22,056 nucleotides of DNA from an uncultured Erythrobacteraceae bacterium. GTDB lineage: Bacteria > Pseudomonadota > Alphaproteobacteria > Sphingomonadales > Sphingomonadaceae. Shown piece by piece: positions 15,388 to 21,929 of this stretch (its first letter is position 1; each line of letters starts with the position of its first letter). The notes under the pieces are model-generated. The model saw only the letters and a list, made by a program, of their open reading frames with translations, ran no database searches and was not told the origin of the DNA. The position numbers and the translations under genes were made by a program. The stretch covers positions 1 through 22,056 of the forward strand of contig CATMNW010000011.1 in assembly GCA_950071875.1 (NCBI GenBank). Reading direction: 5' to 3'.

Positions 15388-16998
15388 ATGAAAAAGACAA
15401 TCCTTACCGGCGCTTCGATCGTAGCGCTTTCGATTGCGGGCCCGGCGCTCGCGCAGAATAACACCAGCGACATCGACCAGTCGAACCAGTTCAACGACGC
15501 CGACGTAACCCAGGACGGCTCGAACGCCCTCTCGACCGTCGTCCAGACCGGCGATGGAACGAGCGACGAGCGCAAGAACGAAGTCCTGGTTGTCCAGGAA
15601 GGCGACGGAGCGGAATCCTATGTCGAGCAGAAGGGCTCGGATCGGAACGAGGCCGAAGTTCGCCAGGACGGCGACAGCTACAGTTTCATTTCGCAGGATG
15701 GCACATTCCTCGGTGCGGAAGTCCGGCAGAGCGGCGATCTCAATGAAAGCTATGTCACGCAGAGCGGCAATTCGAACCAGGTCGGCAACGCGCTGAACGG
15801 TTCGGCCGCTGGCGTCCAGCAGACCGGCGACAGCAACATGGCAGTGGTTGATCAGGATCCGGCAACCTACACCAATGCCAACATCACGCAGACTGGCGAC
15901 TTCAACGACGCTTCTATCCGTCAGGAAGTAACCGGCGGCGCCGGTGCCAATCAGAGTAGCGCACGAGTTACGCAGACGGGCAACAGCAATATCGCCGATG
16001 CCAACCAGCTCAGCTCGACGAACAAGGCACGCCTTGATGTCGTGGTGACTCAGAACGGCGACGCAAACCAGTCGTATTCGACGCAAGGCGGCCAAGACAA
16101 TTCCGCGGTTATCACCCAGACCTCGACAGGCTCGGTCGGTAACCGTTCGGATCTCTTGCAGCAGGGTGAGGATTCTTCCGCAACAGTCACACAGACCGGC
16201 ACTAACAACCGCTCGACTGCAACTCAGGGTTCGCCAAACCGGGTGACCGAGCTTCAGGAACTGAACCTGACGCAGGACGGCACTGACAACACCTCGACGA
16301 TCACCCAGTTCGGTTCGCAGAACGCGGCAGTCGTCAGCCAGTCGGGTAATCGCAACACGAGCACGGTGAACCAGCCGGGCTTCGACAATGCGACCGGTGA
16401 ATTCGACGGTAACGGCGATGTCGTTTCGGTCGGTGTGAGCCAGATCGGCGATGACAATACGTCTTCGATCACCCAGTCGGCCAACTTCGGTTCGGCCTAT
16501 GTCGGTCAGGTCGGCGACAATCTGACGAGCACCGTGTTCCAGCTGGGCCGTGCCAATTCGGCGGTTGCTAGTGTCAACCAGTCGGGATCGGATAACGAAA
16601 GCCTGATCACGCAGGACGCGCCGGCACCGGCCGATGGCGGACCGGGCCGCGACATGACCGCCACAGTCATTCAGGCTGGTTCGGACAATTACAGCTCGGT
16701 CTCGCAGACCAACACGCTTGGCGCTCCCGATGTTTCGGGTAACGACGCGCTGGTCGACCAGTCCGGCGAAGATGGCGAATCCTGGATTATCCAGGACGGT
16801 CATGACAACTTCGCTTCGCTGACCGACACCGGCATGTTCAACGACAGCACCATCACGCAGAGCGGGGATATGAACTCGGCAATGGTGTCGCAGGGCGGAC
16901 AGGGCAACGTATCCTTCGTCACCCAGTCCGGCGACGGCAACAGCGCCAACGTCTCGCAGAATGCGGTTTCGTCGGCACCCCCGTCGGGCGTGAACTAA
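15388..16998 (+). CDS. Curlin-repeat protein 3 (putative amyloid fibre subunit)
   Basis: A 536-residue secreted protein. Signal peptide MKKTILTGASIVALSIAGPALAQ is followed by about 40 curlin half-repeats (roughly 20 full units). The second and the last ~100 residues show the pattern best (NDSTITQSGDMNSAMVSQGG). Compared with curlins 1 and 2 it has more charged residues in the first 150 residues (ERKNEVLVVQEGDGAESYVE). It ends in a short non-repeat tail (SSAPPSGVN). ATG 15388 has AAGGA (15376-15380) upstream, 27 bp after the hairpin that follows curlin 2. Same role expected as for the other two: secreted amyloid subunit of the fibre. Whether the three co-polymerise or serve different conditions cannot be told. 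Confidence 0.92.
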   Translation: MKKTILTGASIVALSIAGPALAQNNTSDIDQSNQFNDADVTQDGSNALSTVVQTGDGTSDERKNEVLVVQEGDGAESYVEQKGSDRNEAEVRQDGDSYSFISQDGTFLGAEVRQSGDLNESYVTQSGNSNQVGNALNGSAAGVQQTGDSNMAVVDQDPATYTNANITQTGDFNDASIRQEVTGGAGANQSSARVTQTGNSNIADANQLSSTNKARLDVVVTQNGDANQSYSTQGGQDNSAVITQTSTGSVGNRSDLLQQGEDSSATVTQTGTNNRSTATQGSPNRVTELQELNLTQDGTDNTSTITQFGSQNAAVVSQSGNRNTSTVNQPGFDNATGEFDGNGDVVSVGVSQIGDDNTSSITQSANFGSAYVGQVGDNLTSTVFQLGRANSAVASVNQSGSDNESLITQDAPAPADGGPGRDMTATVIQAGSDNYSSVSQTNTLGAPDVSGNDALVDQSGEDGESWIIQDGHDNFASLTDTGMFNDSTITQSGDMNSAMVSQGGQGNVSFVTQSGDGNSANVSQNAVSSAPPSGVN

Positions 16999-17003
16999 GC
17001 AAG

Positions 17004-17034
17004 GTGGCGGGCGGCACGCGGTGTCGCCTGCCAC
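17004..17034 (+). terminator. Hairpin after curlin 3
   Basis: GTGGCGGGCG (17004-17013) pairs with CGCCTGCCAC (17025-17034) with one G-T wobble around an 11-nt loop, starting 5 bp after the curlin 3 stop. No T-run follows. A third hairpin directly after a curlin gene. Confidence 0.45.
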
Positions 17035-17070
17035 TTACCAAACTGGTCCGGCATGCATGAGGAGGACGAC

Positions 17071-17274
17071 ATGATGAAAGAAGCGATATGCGGCACAGCC
17101 CGTAGCCGTTCTATCTTCATCGTGCGGCCGCTGCAGGATCCGAAGGGACGGTCGCTCGCCGATGTGGCGGGCGATCGGGGTGCCGGGTGTCCTCCTACAC
17201 CCGGCGCCTGTTTCCCGATCCCTTCCCGCAATTCGGATTGCGGGTCTTTTCCCGGAGAACCTCATCATGGCTGA
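17071..17274 (+). CDS. Possible leader ORF upstream of curlin-repeat protein 4
   Basis: A 67-codon frame starting at ATG 17071, preceded by GAGGAGG (17059-17065), the strongest Shine-Dalgarno sequence of this area. The first ~38 residues (MMKEAICGTARSRSIFIVRP and onward) look protein-like; the rest is Pro/Cys/Gly-rich because it runs through hairpin sequences. Its TGA (17272-17274) lies five bases beyond the ATG of curlin 4 (17267), so a ribosome ending here could restart there. It may be a regulatory leader peptide rather than a stable protein. No homolog recognised; it could be spurious. Confidence 0.3.
   Translation: MMKEAICGTARSRSIFIVRPLQDPKGRSLADVAGDRGAGCPPTPGACFPIPSRNSDCGSFPGEPHHG
17173..17220 (+). 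promoter_or_regulatory. Nested hairpin in the leader of curlin 4
   Basis: Outer stem GATCGGG (17173-17179) with CCCGATC (17214-17220) encloses a perfect inner stem GCCGGGTGT (17182-17190) with ACACCCGGC (17197-17205). The inner loop is CCTCCT, an anti-Shine-Dalgarno-like sequence exactly complementary to AGGAGG (17060-17065) in front of the leader ORF, so a kissing interaction is possible. Structure seen; role inferred. Confidence 0.55.
17225..17250 (+). terminator. Intrinsic terminator/attenuator just before curlin 4
   Basis: An 8-bp stem, CCCGCAAT (17225-17232) with ATTGCGGG (17237-17244), has a TCGG loop and is followed by TCTTTT (17245-17250). It lies only 17 bp upstream of the ATG of curlin 4. 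In that place it would stop read-through from curlins 1-3 or act as an attenuator. The CGGG of its 3' arm could alternatively pair with CCCG (17251-17254) next to the GGAGAA of curlin 4. Confidence 0.62.
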
Positions 17275-18079
17275 TGTGAAACCACTTCTTTCGATCTTTG
17301 CTGCCATTGTGCTGGCATCGAGCCCTGCTTTCGCGCACCACAAGGAAGGGCATGAGCAGGGTGGCGGAGCAGGAGCCGGCGATCACGTCCCACCGGGTGA
17401 TCCATGCGGTAGCGGGCCGGGCCAGGGCACTGGCAATCCGTGCAATGGCAACAATGGAAACTCTGGCGCCAACGGAAATTCTGGCACTCCCTGGCAATTC
17501 GACGAAGTCGAGCTGCCGGTCGCCGAGGATACAGGGGTATTCATTACCCAGATCGGCGTGACCAACACCGCAATTGCCAGGCAGACCGGTTCGCAAAGCT
17601 ACGCCGAGGTGGTCCAGGAAGGCGAAGAAAACTTTGCAGAGATCGACCAGCGCAATGGCCGTCATTATGCCGCCGTCGCCCAGGATGGTAATCGCAACAC
17701 GCTCAACGCGGAGCAATCCGGCGATGGGCAAACGGCGCTTATTATCGCGCAACAGGGCAATGGCAATCTCGCCGATATCCTGCAAAACGATAACGGAGCC
17801 GCATATTCTGCGGCTGCTATCTCCCAGACCGGAAACGATAACGGCCTGACGCTGATCCAAGATGGGGACGACAATCAGGCGCGCCTGACGCAGAACGGCT
17901 CGGGCAACGCCATGACAGCAACACAGTTGGGTGTTAGCAATCGGCTCGAATGGACGCAGAACGGCGATGGATTGTCCGACCTGCAGATCGAGCAGACAGG
18001 AAATGGCTCGATGCAGATTACGCAGTCCAACAACGGAAACTCCTACGCTAGCGGACATGGCAACGGGAACGGCAATTAA
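17267..18079 (+). CDS. Curlin-repeat protein 4 with Gly/Asn-rich neck (candidate minor subunit or nucleator)
   Basis: A 270-residue secreted protein from ATG 17267 (GGAGAA at 17254-17259); the upstream in-frame extension is leader sequence. Signal peptide about residues 1-24 (ending SPAFAHH). Residues about 25-80 are a His/Gly/Pro/Asn-rich low-complexity neck with two Cys in similar contexts (DPCGS and NPCNG). Residues about 88-255 carry about 15 curlin half-repeats, more divergent than in curlins 1-3, with Tyr, Ala and Glu in place of Ser/Thr. The tail is 'GHGNGNGN'. The different architecture and the own leader suggest a different job, such as a CsgB-like nucleator or surface anchor. That is inference; no CsgB signature is decisive. 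Confidence 0.85.
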   Translation: MADVKPLLSIFAAIVLASSPAFAHHKEGHEQGGGAGAGDHVPPGDPCGSGPGQGTGNPCNGNNGNSGANGNSGTPWQFDEVELPVAEDTGVFITQIGVTNTAIARQTGSQSYAEVVQEGEENFAEIDQRNGRHYAAVAQDGNRNTLNAEQSGDGQTALIIAQQGNGNLADILQNDNGAAYSAAAISQTGNDNGLTLIQDGDDNQARLTQNGSGNAMTATQLGVSNRLEWTQNGDGLSDLQIEQTGNGSMQITQSNNGNSYASGHGNGNGN

Positions 18080-18093
18080 AGGATAGGTCTGGC

Positions 18094-18693
18094 ATGATCC
18101 TGGCAGCTTCTCTGGCAATCCTGCTTTCGGCGCAGACCGACACTTCCGTAATTCAGGTTCGGGAGAATTCGGCAGCCGAGCGTGATTCCCCCATCGAACA
18201 ATTGAGCGAGCCGGGCGAGGGGCTGCCCGAAGATACTGCGCCGAAGGATGACACCGCGCCGGACCTCGTGCCGCAACTGTCCGACAGCGATACTGATGTG
18301 GAATTCGCGCGGGTCGAAGGCATCGACCGGTGCAGCGCCGAACTTTTGTCGGCCAGTGATGCCGAATATTGCGCGCGGCGCCTGGAGGCACGCTCTGCCG
18401 AGTTCGCTACCGACAACGAAGCTACCTTGACCGCAGAACAGGTGTTGATCGGAGAACAACTGGCTTCTGCTGGTGACGGCGATGTCGCGGCACGATCGCG
18501 ACTGGTGGGGCGGCGCGACAACGATGCCGACGATCGCGATCTGCAAGCGCTTGCTTCGATAACGCTTGGCAACACGGTGCCGGTTCAGGAAACGCCTGTC
18601 GAGGATGATACGGGAAGCTTGCCTGCCGAAACGCAGGCTCTCATCGAAGCTATCGTGGAGCGTATGGGTTCACCGTCCGGAGGCGGATCGTGA
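18094..18693 (+). CDS. Unrecognised exported protein of the curli locus
   Basis: A 199-residue protein that I cannot assign to a family. It starts at ATG 18094, 14 bp after the curlin 4 stop, with AAGGATAGG upstream. A short hydrophobic N-terminus (MILAASLAILLSAQ) looks like a minimal signal peptide. Residues about 23-70 are acidic, Pro/Asp-rich and probably disordered. Residues about 74-100 hold two Cys (80 and 93) in 'RCSAELLSASDAEYCARRLE', a possible disulfide-stapled helix pair. The C-terminus is helical with a Gly/Ser end. Its stop overlaps the GTG start of the CsgH-like gene (GTGA), so the two are translationally coupled. Context points to a periplasmic curli accessory factor, perhaps in place of CsgE; this is inference. 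Confidence 0.8.
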   Translation: MILAASLAILLSAQTDTSVIQVRENSAAERDSPIEQLSEPGEGLPEDTAPKDDTAPDLVPQLSDSDTDVEFARVEGIDRCSAELLSASDAEYCARRLEARSAEFATDNEATLTAEQVLIGEQLASAGDGDVAARSRLVGRRDNDADDRDLQALASITLGNTVPVQETPVEDDTGSLPAETQALIEAIVERMGSPSGGGS

Positions 18694-19016
18694 TCGCACA
18701 TTTCTTTTTGGGAGGGCTACTCATGGCTGCGACCGTTCAGGACGAACGAGCGATCCAGATGGAAGTCGCGCAGGATGGCGAAACCATCGAAGTGACCTTG
18801 ATCGGAAATTCTACGGTGGAACAGCGCGTGGAGTATGAACTGGAACTTTCCGGCAACTCCAACAGCAATCACAAGGGCAGCACCGTGCTCGCAGCCACCT
18901 CGCCGGCAGTGCTTTCGACCATGCGGATGCACGGTGGGCGAAACTGGTGTGTCAAAGCCATTGTGCGCGAAGAGGACGGCAAGTCCTACGAGTATTCCGA
19001 GGGCACCTGCGCCTGA
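18690..19016 (+). CDS. csgH: CsgH-like curli chaperone/amyloid inhibitor
   Basis: A 108-residue protein. From GTG 18690, overlapping the previous stop by 4 bp, there is a short hydrophobic leader (MIAHFFLGGLLMAATVQ). An alternative ATG at 18723 has GGGAGGG upstream but would remove the leader needed for the periplasm. The mature part is a small beta-rich domain: 'EVTLIGNSTVEQRVEYELELSGNS', 'HKGSTVLA', then a C-terminal pair of strands with Cys87 and Cys107, which could form a disulfide. This pattern fits CsgH, the periplasmic chaperone described in alphaproteobacterial curli systems as a functional counterpart of CsgC that blocks premature amyloid formation. It is the last plus-strand gene of the locus, and its 3' end overlaps the convergent gene by 31 bp. 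Confidence 0.75.
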   Translation: MIAHFFLGGLLMAATVQDERAIQMEVAQDGETIEVTLIGNSTVEQRVEYELELSGNSNSNHKGSTVLAATSPAVLSTMRMHGGRNWCVKAIVREEDGKSYEYSEGTCA

Positions 19017-19795
19017 TCATTCGGGCCTGCGGCAAGATTGAACTCGTCGTAAACCGGGTCGTAGCTGATCTCGAGACCGGCTGCCGACAGGTCATCTACC
19101 GGTATGAACTTTTGCGCTGCTGGTGAGGCAGCGAGGCGTTCATACTCTGCCGGTTCAAAGCGGTCGCTGACAAGTTCGAGGAGGGAGCCAAGCCTCACCG
19201 AAATCAACCGGTCGCTATCCAGAAATTCAAGCTCACCTGCGTGCTTCCCGTCGACCAGAACGGGCAATGCGGTTTTATCGCCCTGGTTCACATGCTGCGG
19301 TGTCTTTTTAACCGGATTTTCGACTTCAGCTGCGTCGGACAGCTTCGGTTCCTGCGCTACGGCTGACGGAACTGTTTCGGGTAGCCCACTATCAACATCG
19401 ATGGGATCGGGTGTCGTTGCTACGGGCTCCGCAGCCGACGGTGTTACTGGCAAGCTGACAGGCGAAGTCGCTATCTGTGGCCTTGCGTCATCGACCGTAA
19501 AAGTCGGGTTGGCAGATGGCCCGATGTCGGCGGCCGGCGAAGGCGAGGCCTCCTGACCAGCTTGCGGCACGGCGGAGGCCGCGTCCTCATCTATCGCCGC
19601 GTGCATTCCACCGGCCCCGAGAACGAGCAGCCCCGGAAGGACCTGGAAGATCAATCGGTATGGCTGGGCCCGCGGGTGAGCATATCGGAAGGGGGCATAA
19701 TCGGGAAAGCTGGCAGCCAACGCCTCCACGTCGTTTGCCGACGAGTAGATATGGAAATCGCTTTCGATTTCCAGGAATCGATAGGATCCGTGCAT
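18986..19795 (-). CDS. Single-span membrane protein, function unknown
   Basis: A 269-residue protein with no recognised family. A cytoplasmic N-terminus of about 45 residues is followed by one membrane span near residues 47-66 (YRLIFQVLPGLLVLGAGGMH). An Ala/Pro/Ser/Thr-rich linker reaches to about residue 150. A folded C-terminal domain follows (about 160-262: 'LPVLVDGKHAGELEFLDSDR', 'ISVRLGSLLELVSDRFEPAE', 'EISYDPVYDEFNL'), presumably periplasmic. ATG 19795 is preceded by a strong GGGGGGAGGAG. It lies downstream of the PilZ-HTH gene on the same strand (56 bp gap) and converges on csgH, overlapping its 3' end by 31 bp. Transmembrane layout and place suggest an envelope sensor or regulator linked to curli; this is a guess from context. 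Confidence 0.75.
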   Translation of the reverse strand: MHGSYRFLEIESDFHIYSSANDVEALAASFPDYAPFRYAHPRAQPYRLIFQVLPGLLVLGAGGMHAAIDEDAASAVPQAGQEASPSPAADIGPSANPTFTVDDARPQIATSPVSLPVTPSAAEPVATTPDPIDVDSGLPETVPSAVAQEPKLSDAAEVENPVKKTPQHVNQGDKTALPVLVDGKHAGELEFLDSDRLISVRLGSLLELVSDRFEPAEYERLAASPAAQKFIPVDDLSAAGLEISYDPVYDEFNLAAGPNDQAQVPSEYS

Positions 19796-19830
19796 GCTCC
19801 TCCCCCCAAGGACGGTGAAGCTATCATAAA

Positions 19831-19845
19831 TCGCTGAAAAAGCGA
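19831..19845 (-). terminator. Small hairpin between the two minus-strand genes
   Basis: TCGCT (19831-19835) pairs with AGCGA (19841-19845) just downstream of the PilZ-HTH stop on the minus strand; minus-strand sequence after it begins TTTATG. A weak terminator or processing site at best. Confidence 0.25.
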
Positions 19846-19851
19846 ATCAAA

Positions 19852-20535
19852 CTAGTGTTCCTTGATCAGGATCTCGACATCGTCCTCATCGATACCCGCC
19901 GCTTCGGCAATCGCCGCGCGACTGGAGGAGATAACTTCGGCAAGTCCGAGCGCACGGTCTGCTGTTTTTCCCTCATGGTCCGTTTGTAAATCCATCGCCT
20001 TGCCATAGGCGAGTTCGACCTCCTTGACGGCCAAGGCCTCGCATAGTTTCAGGAAATAGGAGCGGGAAGGGATTGTCTTGCCTGTCTCCCACTTCCAAAC
20101 GGTAGGCTTGCTCGTGCCGATCCTCTGCGCCAACCCCTCCAATGACAAGCCCACGCCGACCCGCAGCCGCTTGATACGATCGCCAAGCGCTTCTTGTGGC
20201 CGGTTGATTGTCTTCAGGCTGCCAAGCTTCAGCCGTGAAAGATCGGCCTTGCGCAGGGGTTGTTCGAATTCGCAGCCAGCCAGGTCGGCGGAACGCCAGA
20301 CGATCCTGGCCTTGCGATTGCCGACCTCGGGAATTTCGACATCGATCTCGTCATGGACGCGCTGGCTCGTGGAAGTCTGGAGGAGGAGCCCGCTGCGCGA
20401 GATATTCAGGATCTGGGCGTTGTTCTCGCTGCTGCCCGGTCGCACGGATGTCGGCATGAACAGTTGCAGCCGCTGATTCTTCCGCTTCTGCGTCGAAGGC
20501 GTTGAAAGGTTCGCGCTGATCGATTGCTCGCCCAT
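19852..20535 (-). CDS. PilZ-HTH fusion protein (candidate c-di-GMP-responsive transcription factor)
   Basis: A 227-residue two-domain protein. The N-terminal PilZ domain (about residues 16-105) has both c-di-GMP contact motifs: RxxxR (R18 to R22, RKNQR) and NxSxxG (44-49, NISRSG), and ends its barrel with 'AGCEF'. An XRE/HTH_3 domain follows at about residues 117-172 (LGDRIKRLRVGVGLSLEGLA, then QRIGTSKPTVWKWETGKTIP). An acidic helical tail completes it. PilZ proteins bind cyclic di-GMP, the usual switch for biofilm matrix genes. A direct fusion to a DNA-binding domain would be a one-component c-di-GMP regulator. It is divergent from exbB and two genes from the curli locus; its targets are not known. 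Confidence 0.87.
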   Translation of the reverse strand: MGEQSISANLSTPSTQKRKNQRLQLFMPTSVRPGSSENNAQILNISRSGLLLQTSTSQRVHDEIDVEIPEVGNRKARIVWRSADLAGCEFEQPLRKADLSRLKLGSLKTINRPQEALGDRIKRLRVGVGLSLEGLAQRIGTSKPTVWKWETGKTIPSRSYFLKLCEALAVKEVELAYGKAMDLQTDHEGKTADRALGLAEVISSSRAAIAEAAGIDEDDVEILIKEH

Positions 20536-20727
20536 TCGGCTCTACTCCAGAGTTCGACCCCGTCCTACCACGCTTCGATAAGGCTGCGGCGAGAATAATT
20601 CACGGGGTGGATTTGGCCCCGAGGCAGGAGGACAGTTGCTGACCCAAATAGATAATGAGAATGACTTGCAATAGCTATTCTTGGGGTCTAGTTGGCCGCC
20701 ACAACGACTCGATGGGGCCAGCAATTC
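20536..20727. other. Divergent intergenic region between the PilZ-HTH and exbB genes
   Basis: 192 bp containing the promoters of both directions and a Fur-box-like sequence at 20651-20669. An in-frame TTG at 20692 could extend exbB but would spoil its signal peptide. No other gene is visible. Confidence 0.5.
20651..20669 (+). promoter_or_regulatory. Fur-box-like iron-responsive operator
   Basis: GATAATGAGAATGACTTGC agrees with the classical 19-bp Fur consensus at 14 of 19 positions, including the whole first half GATAATGA. It lies 58 bp upstream of the exbB ATG, where a Fur repressor would block transcription under iron-replete conditions. This fits a TonB-ExbB-ExbD system. Alphaproteobacterial iron regulators differ between groups, so the assignment is tentative. 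Confidence 0.6.
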
Positions 20728-21501
20728 ATGATCATCCGGAACAGCCTTTCAGCACTCGGCGTATTGTGCCTGCTGCCTTCAGCCGCAAAGGCCCAGGGCG
20801 CTAGCGCTGCATCGGGCGCCGGGGCACTCCCGGCGGACCTGAGTGTCTGGGGAATGTTCGCGCAGGCCGACTGGGTCGTGAAGCTCGTCATGATCGGGCT
20901 GATCGCGGCGTCGATCGTCACCTGGTCGGTGCTGATCGCAAAACATCTGGAGCTTTCCCGCCAACGCAAGGATGCCGAAACGTTCCGCGATCGCCTTTCA
21001 GCCGCACGCTCGCTTTCGGACATAGAAGCCGGCGACGCTTCGAGACCCATGGTTCTCGAAGCCTATGACGAGATTTCCCAGTCCTCAGGTTCGACCGAGG
21101 ATCGCGAAGGTCTGAAAGAGCGGCTGGTGTCCCGGATGGACCGGCACGAAGCGCGGCTTGCGCGCAAGATGACCCAGGGCGTCACGATACTCGGCACCAT
21201 CGGCGCGACGGCACCCTTCGTCGGCCTGTTCGGTACGGTCTGGGGTATCATGAACAGCTTCATCGGCATCGCCGAGGAACAGACCACCAATCTGGCAGTG
21301 GTCGCACCGGGCATTGCCGAAGCACTGCTGGCGACCGGCCTCGGGCTTGTCGCGGCGATCCCTGCCGTTGTCATCTACAACCATTTTGCCCGCGCCATCG
21401 CGGCACATCGTGCCATCGTGGCCGATAGCGCGGCCGCGCTGCTCCGTATCGTTTCGCGCGATCTCAGCCGCGGCACGCTGCCGACGGCACGCGGAGCCTG
21501 A
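20728..21501 (+). CDS. exbB: ExbB/TolQ-family proton channel protein
   Basis: A 257-residue inner membrane protein of the MotA/TolQ/ExbB family. From ATG 20728 there is a cleavable-looking signal peptide (MIIRNSLSALGVLCLLPSAA then KAQ), which is common in alphaproteobacterial ExbB proteins. Three spans follow: near residues 50-70 (VVKLVMIGLIAASIVTWSVL), near 155-180 and near 195-220. The signature 'GATAPFVGLFGTVWGIMNSF' marks the family. With ExbD it uses the proton gradient to energise TonB for uptake of iron-siderophores, haem or other TonB-dependent substrates. First gene of exbB-exbD-tonB, with the ExbD GTG 2 bp after its stop. Confidence 0.93.
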   Translation: MIIRNSLSALGVLCLLPSAAKAQGASAASGAGALPADLSVWGMFAQADWVVKLVMIGLIAASIVTWSVLIAKHLELSRQRKDAETFRDRLSAARSLSDIEAGDASRPMVLEAYDEISQSSGSTEDREGLKERLVSRMDRHEARLARKMTQGVTILGTIGATAPFVGLFGTVWGIMNSFIGIAEEQTTNLAVVAPGIAEALLATGLGLVAAIPAVVIYNHFARAIAAHRAIVADSAAALLRIVSRDLSRGTLPTARGA

Positions 21502-21503
21502 TC

Positions 21504-21929
21504 GTGGCGCTTAAGCTCGCCTCCGACAGCGAAGACCTCGCGGTCGCGCATGAGATCAATGTCACGCCTTTTATCGACGTGATGCTGGTGCTCCTGATTA
21601 TCTTCATGGTCGCAGCCCCGCTGGCAACCGTGGACGTGAAGGTCGACCTCTCGGTATCGAATGCCCAACCGGCAGCGAAGCCCGAAGCACCGGTATACCT
21701 GTCCCTCCAGTCCGACGGGACGATCCTGGTAAACGAAGAACAGGTCTCGGCGGCTTCGCTGGGTTCCGCCATCGAACAGGCCACTGCGGGTGACCGTGAA
21801 GAGCGTGTTTTCCTGCGCGCCGACAAGACCATAACCTATGACGAGATCATGCAGGCGATGAACAGCTTGCGCTCGGCCGGTTATGTTCACGTGGCACTCG
21901 TTGGCGCCGAAGGTGCCACCGGGCAATGA
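21504..21929 (+). CDS. exbD: ExbD/TolR-family energy transducer
   Basis: A 141-residue protein starting at GTG 21504, just after the exbB stop. A short cytoplasmic N-terminus is followed by one span containing the essential proton-carrying Asp25 (INVTPFIDVMLVLLIIFMVA). The periplasmic C-terminal domain ends in 'VFLRADKTITYDEIMQAMNS', typical of ExbD. It forms the proton channel with ExbB and drives TonB. Its stop overlaps the tonB ATG by 4 bp. Confidence 0.95.
   Translation: MALKLASDSEDLAVAHEINVTPFIDVMLVLLIIFMVAAPLATVDVKVDLSVSNAQPAAKPEAPVYLSLQSDGTILVNEEQVSAASLGSAIEQATAGDREERVFLRADKTITYDEIMQAMNSLRSAGYVHVALVGAEGATGQ

Noticed and set aside
15367..17034. 555-codon and similar long minus-strand frames opposite curlins 2 and 3
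   Set aside because: Same repeat artefact; repetitive Arg/Val/Gly/Leu-rich translations with no independent start signals.
11551..18079. Regularly spaced repeats considered as a CRISPR array
   Set aside because: The periodicity is in-frame protein repeat of about 33 bp half-units with degenerate sequence and no identical repeats or unique spacers.
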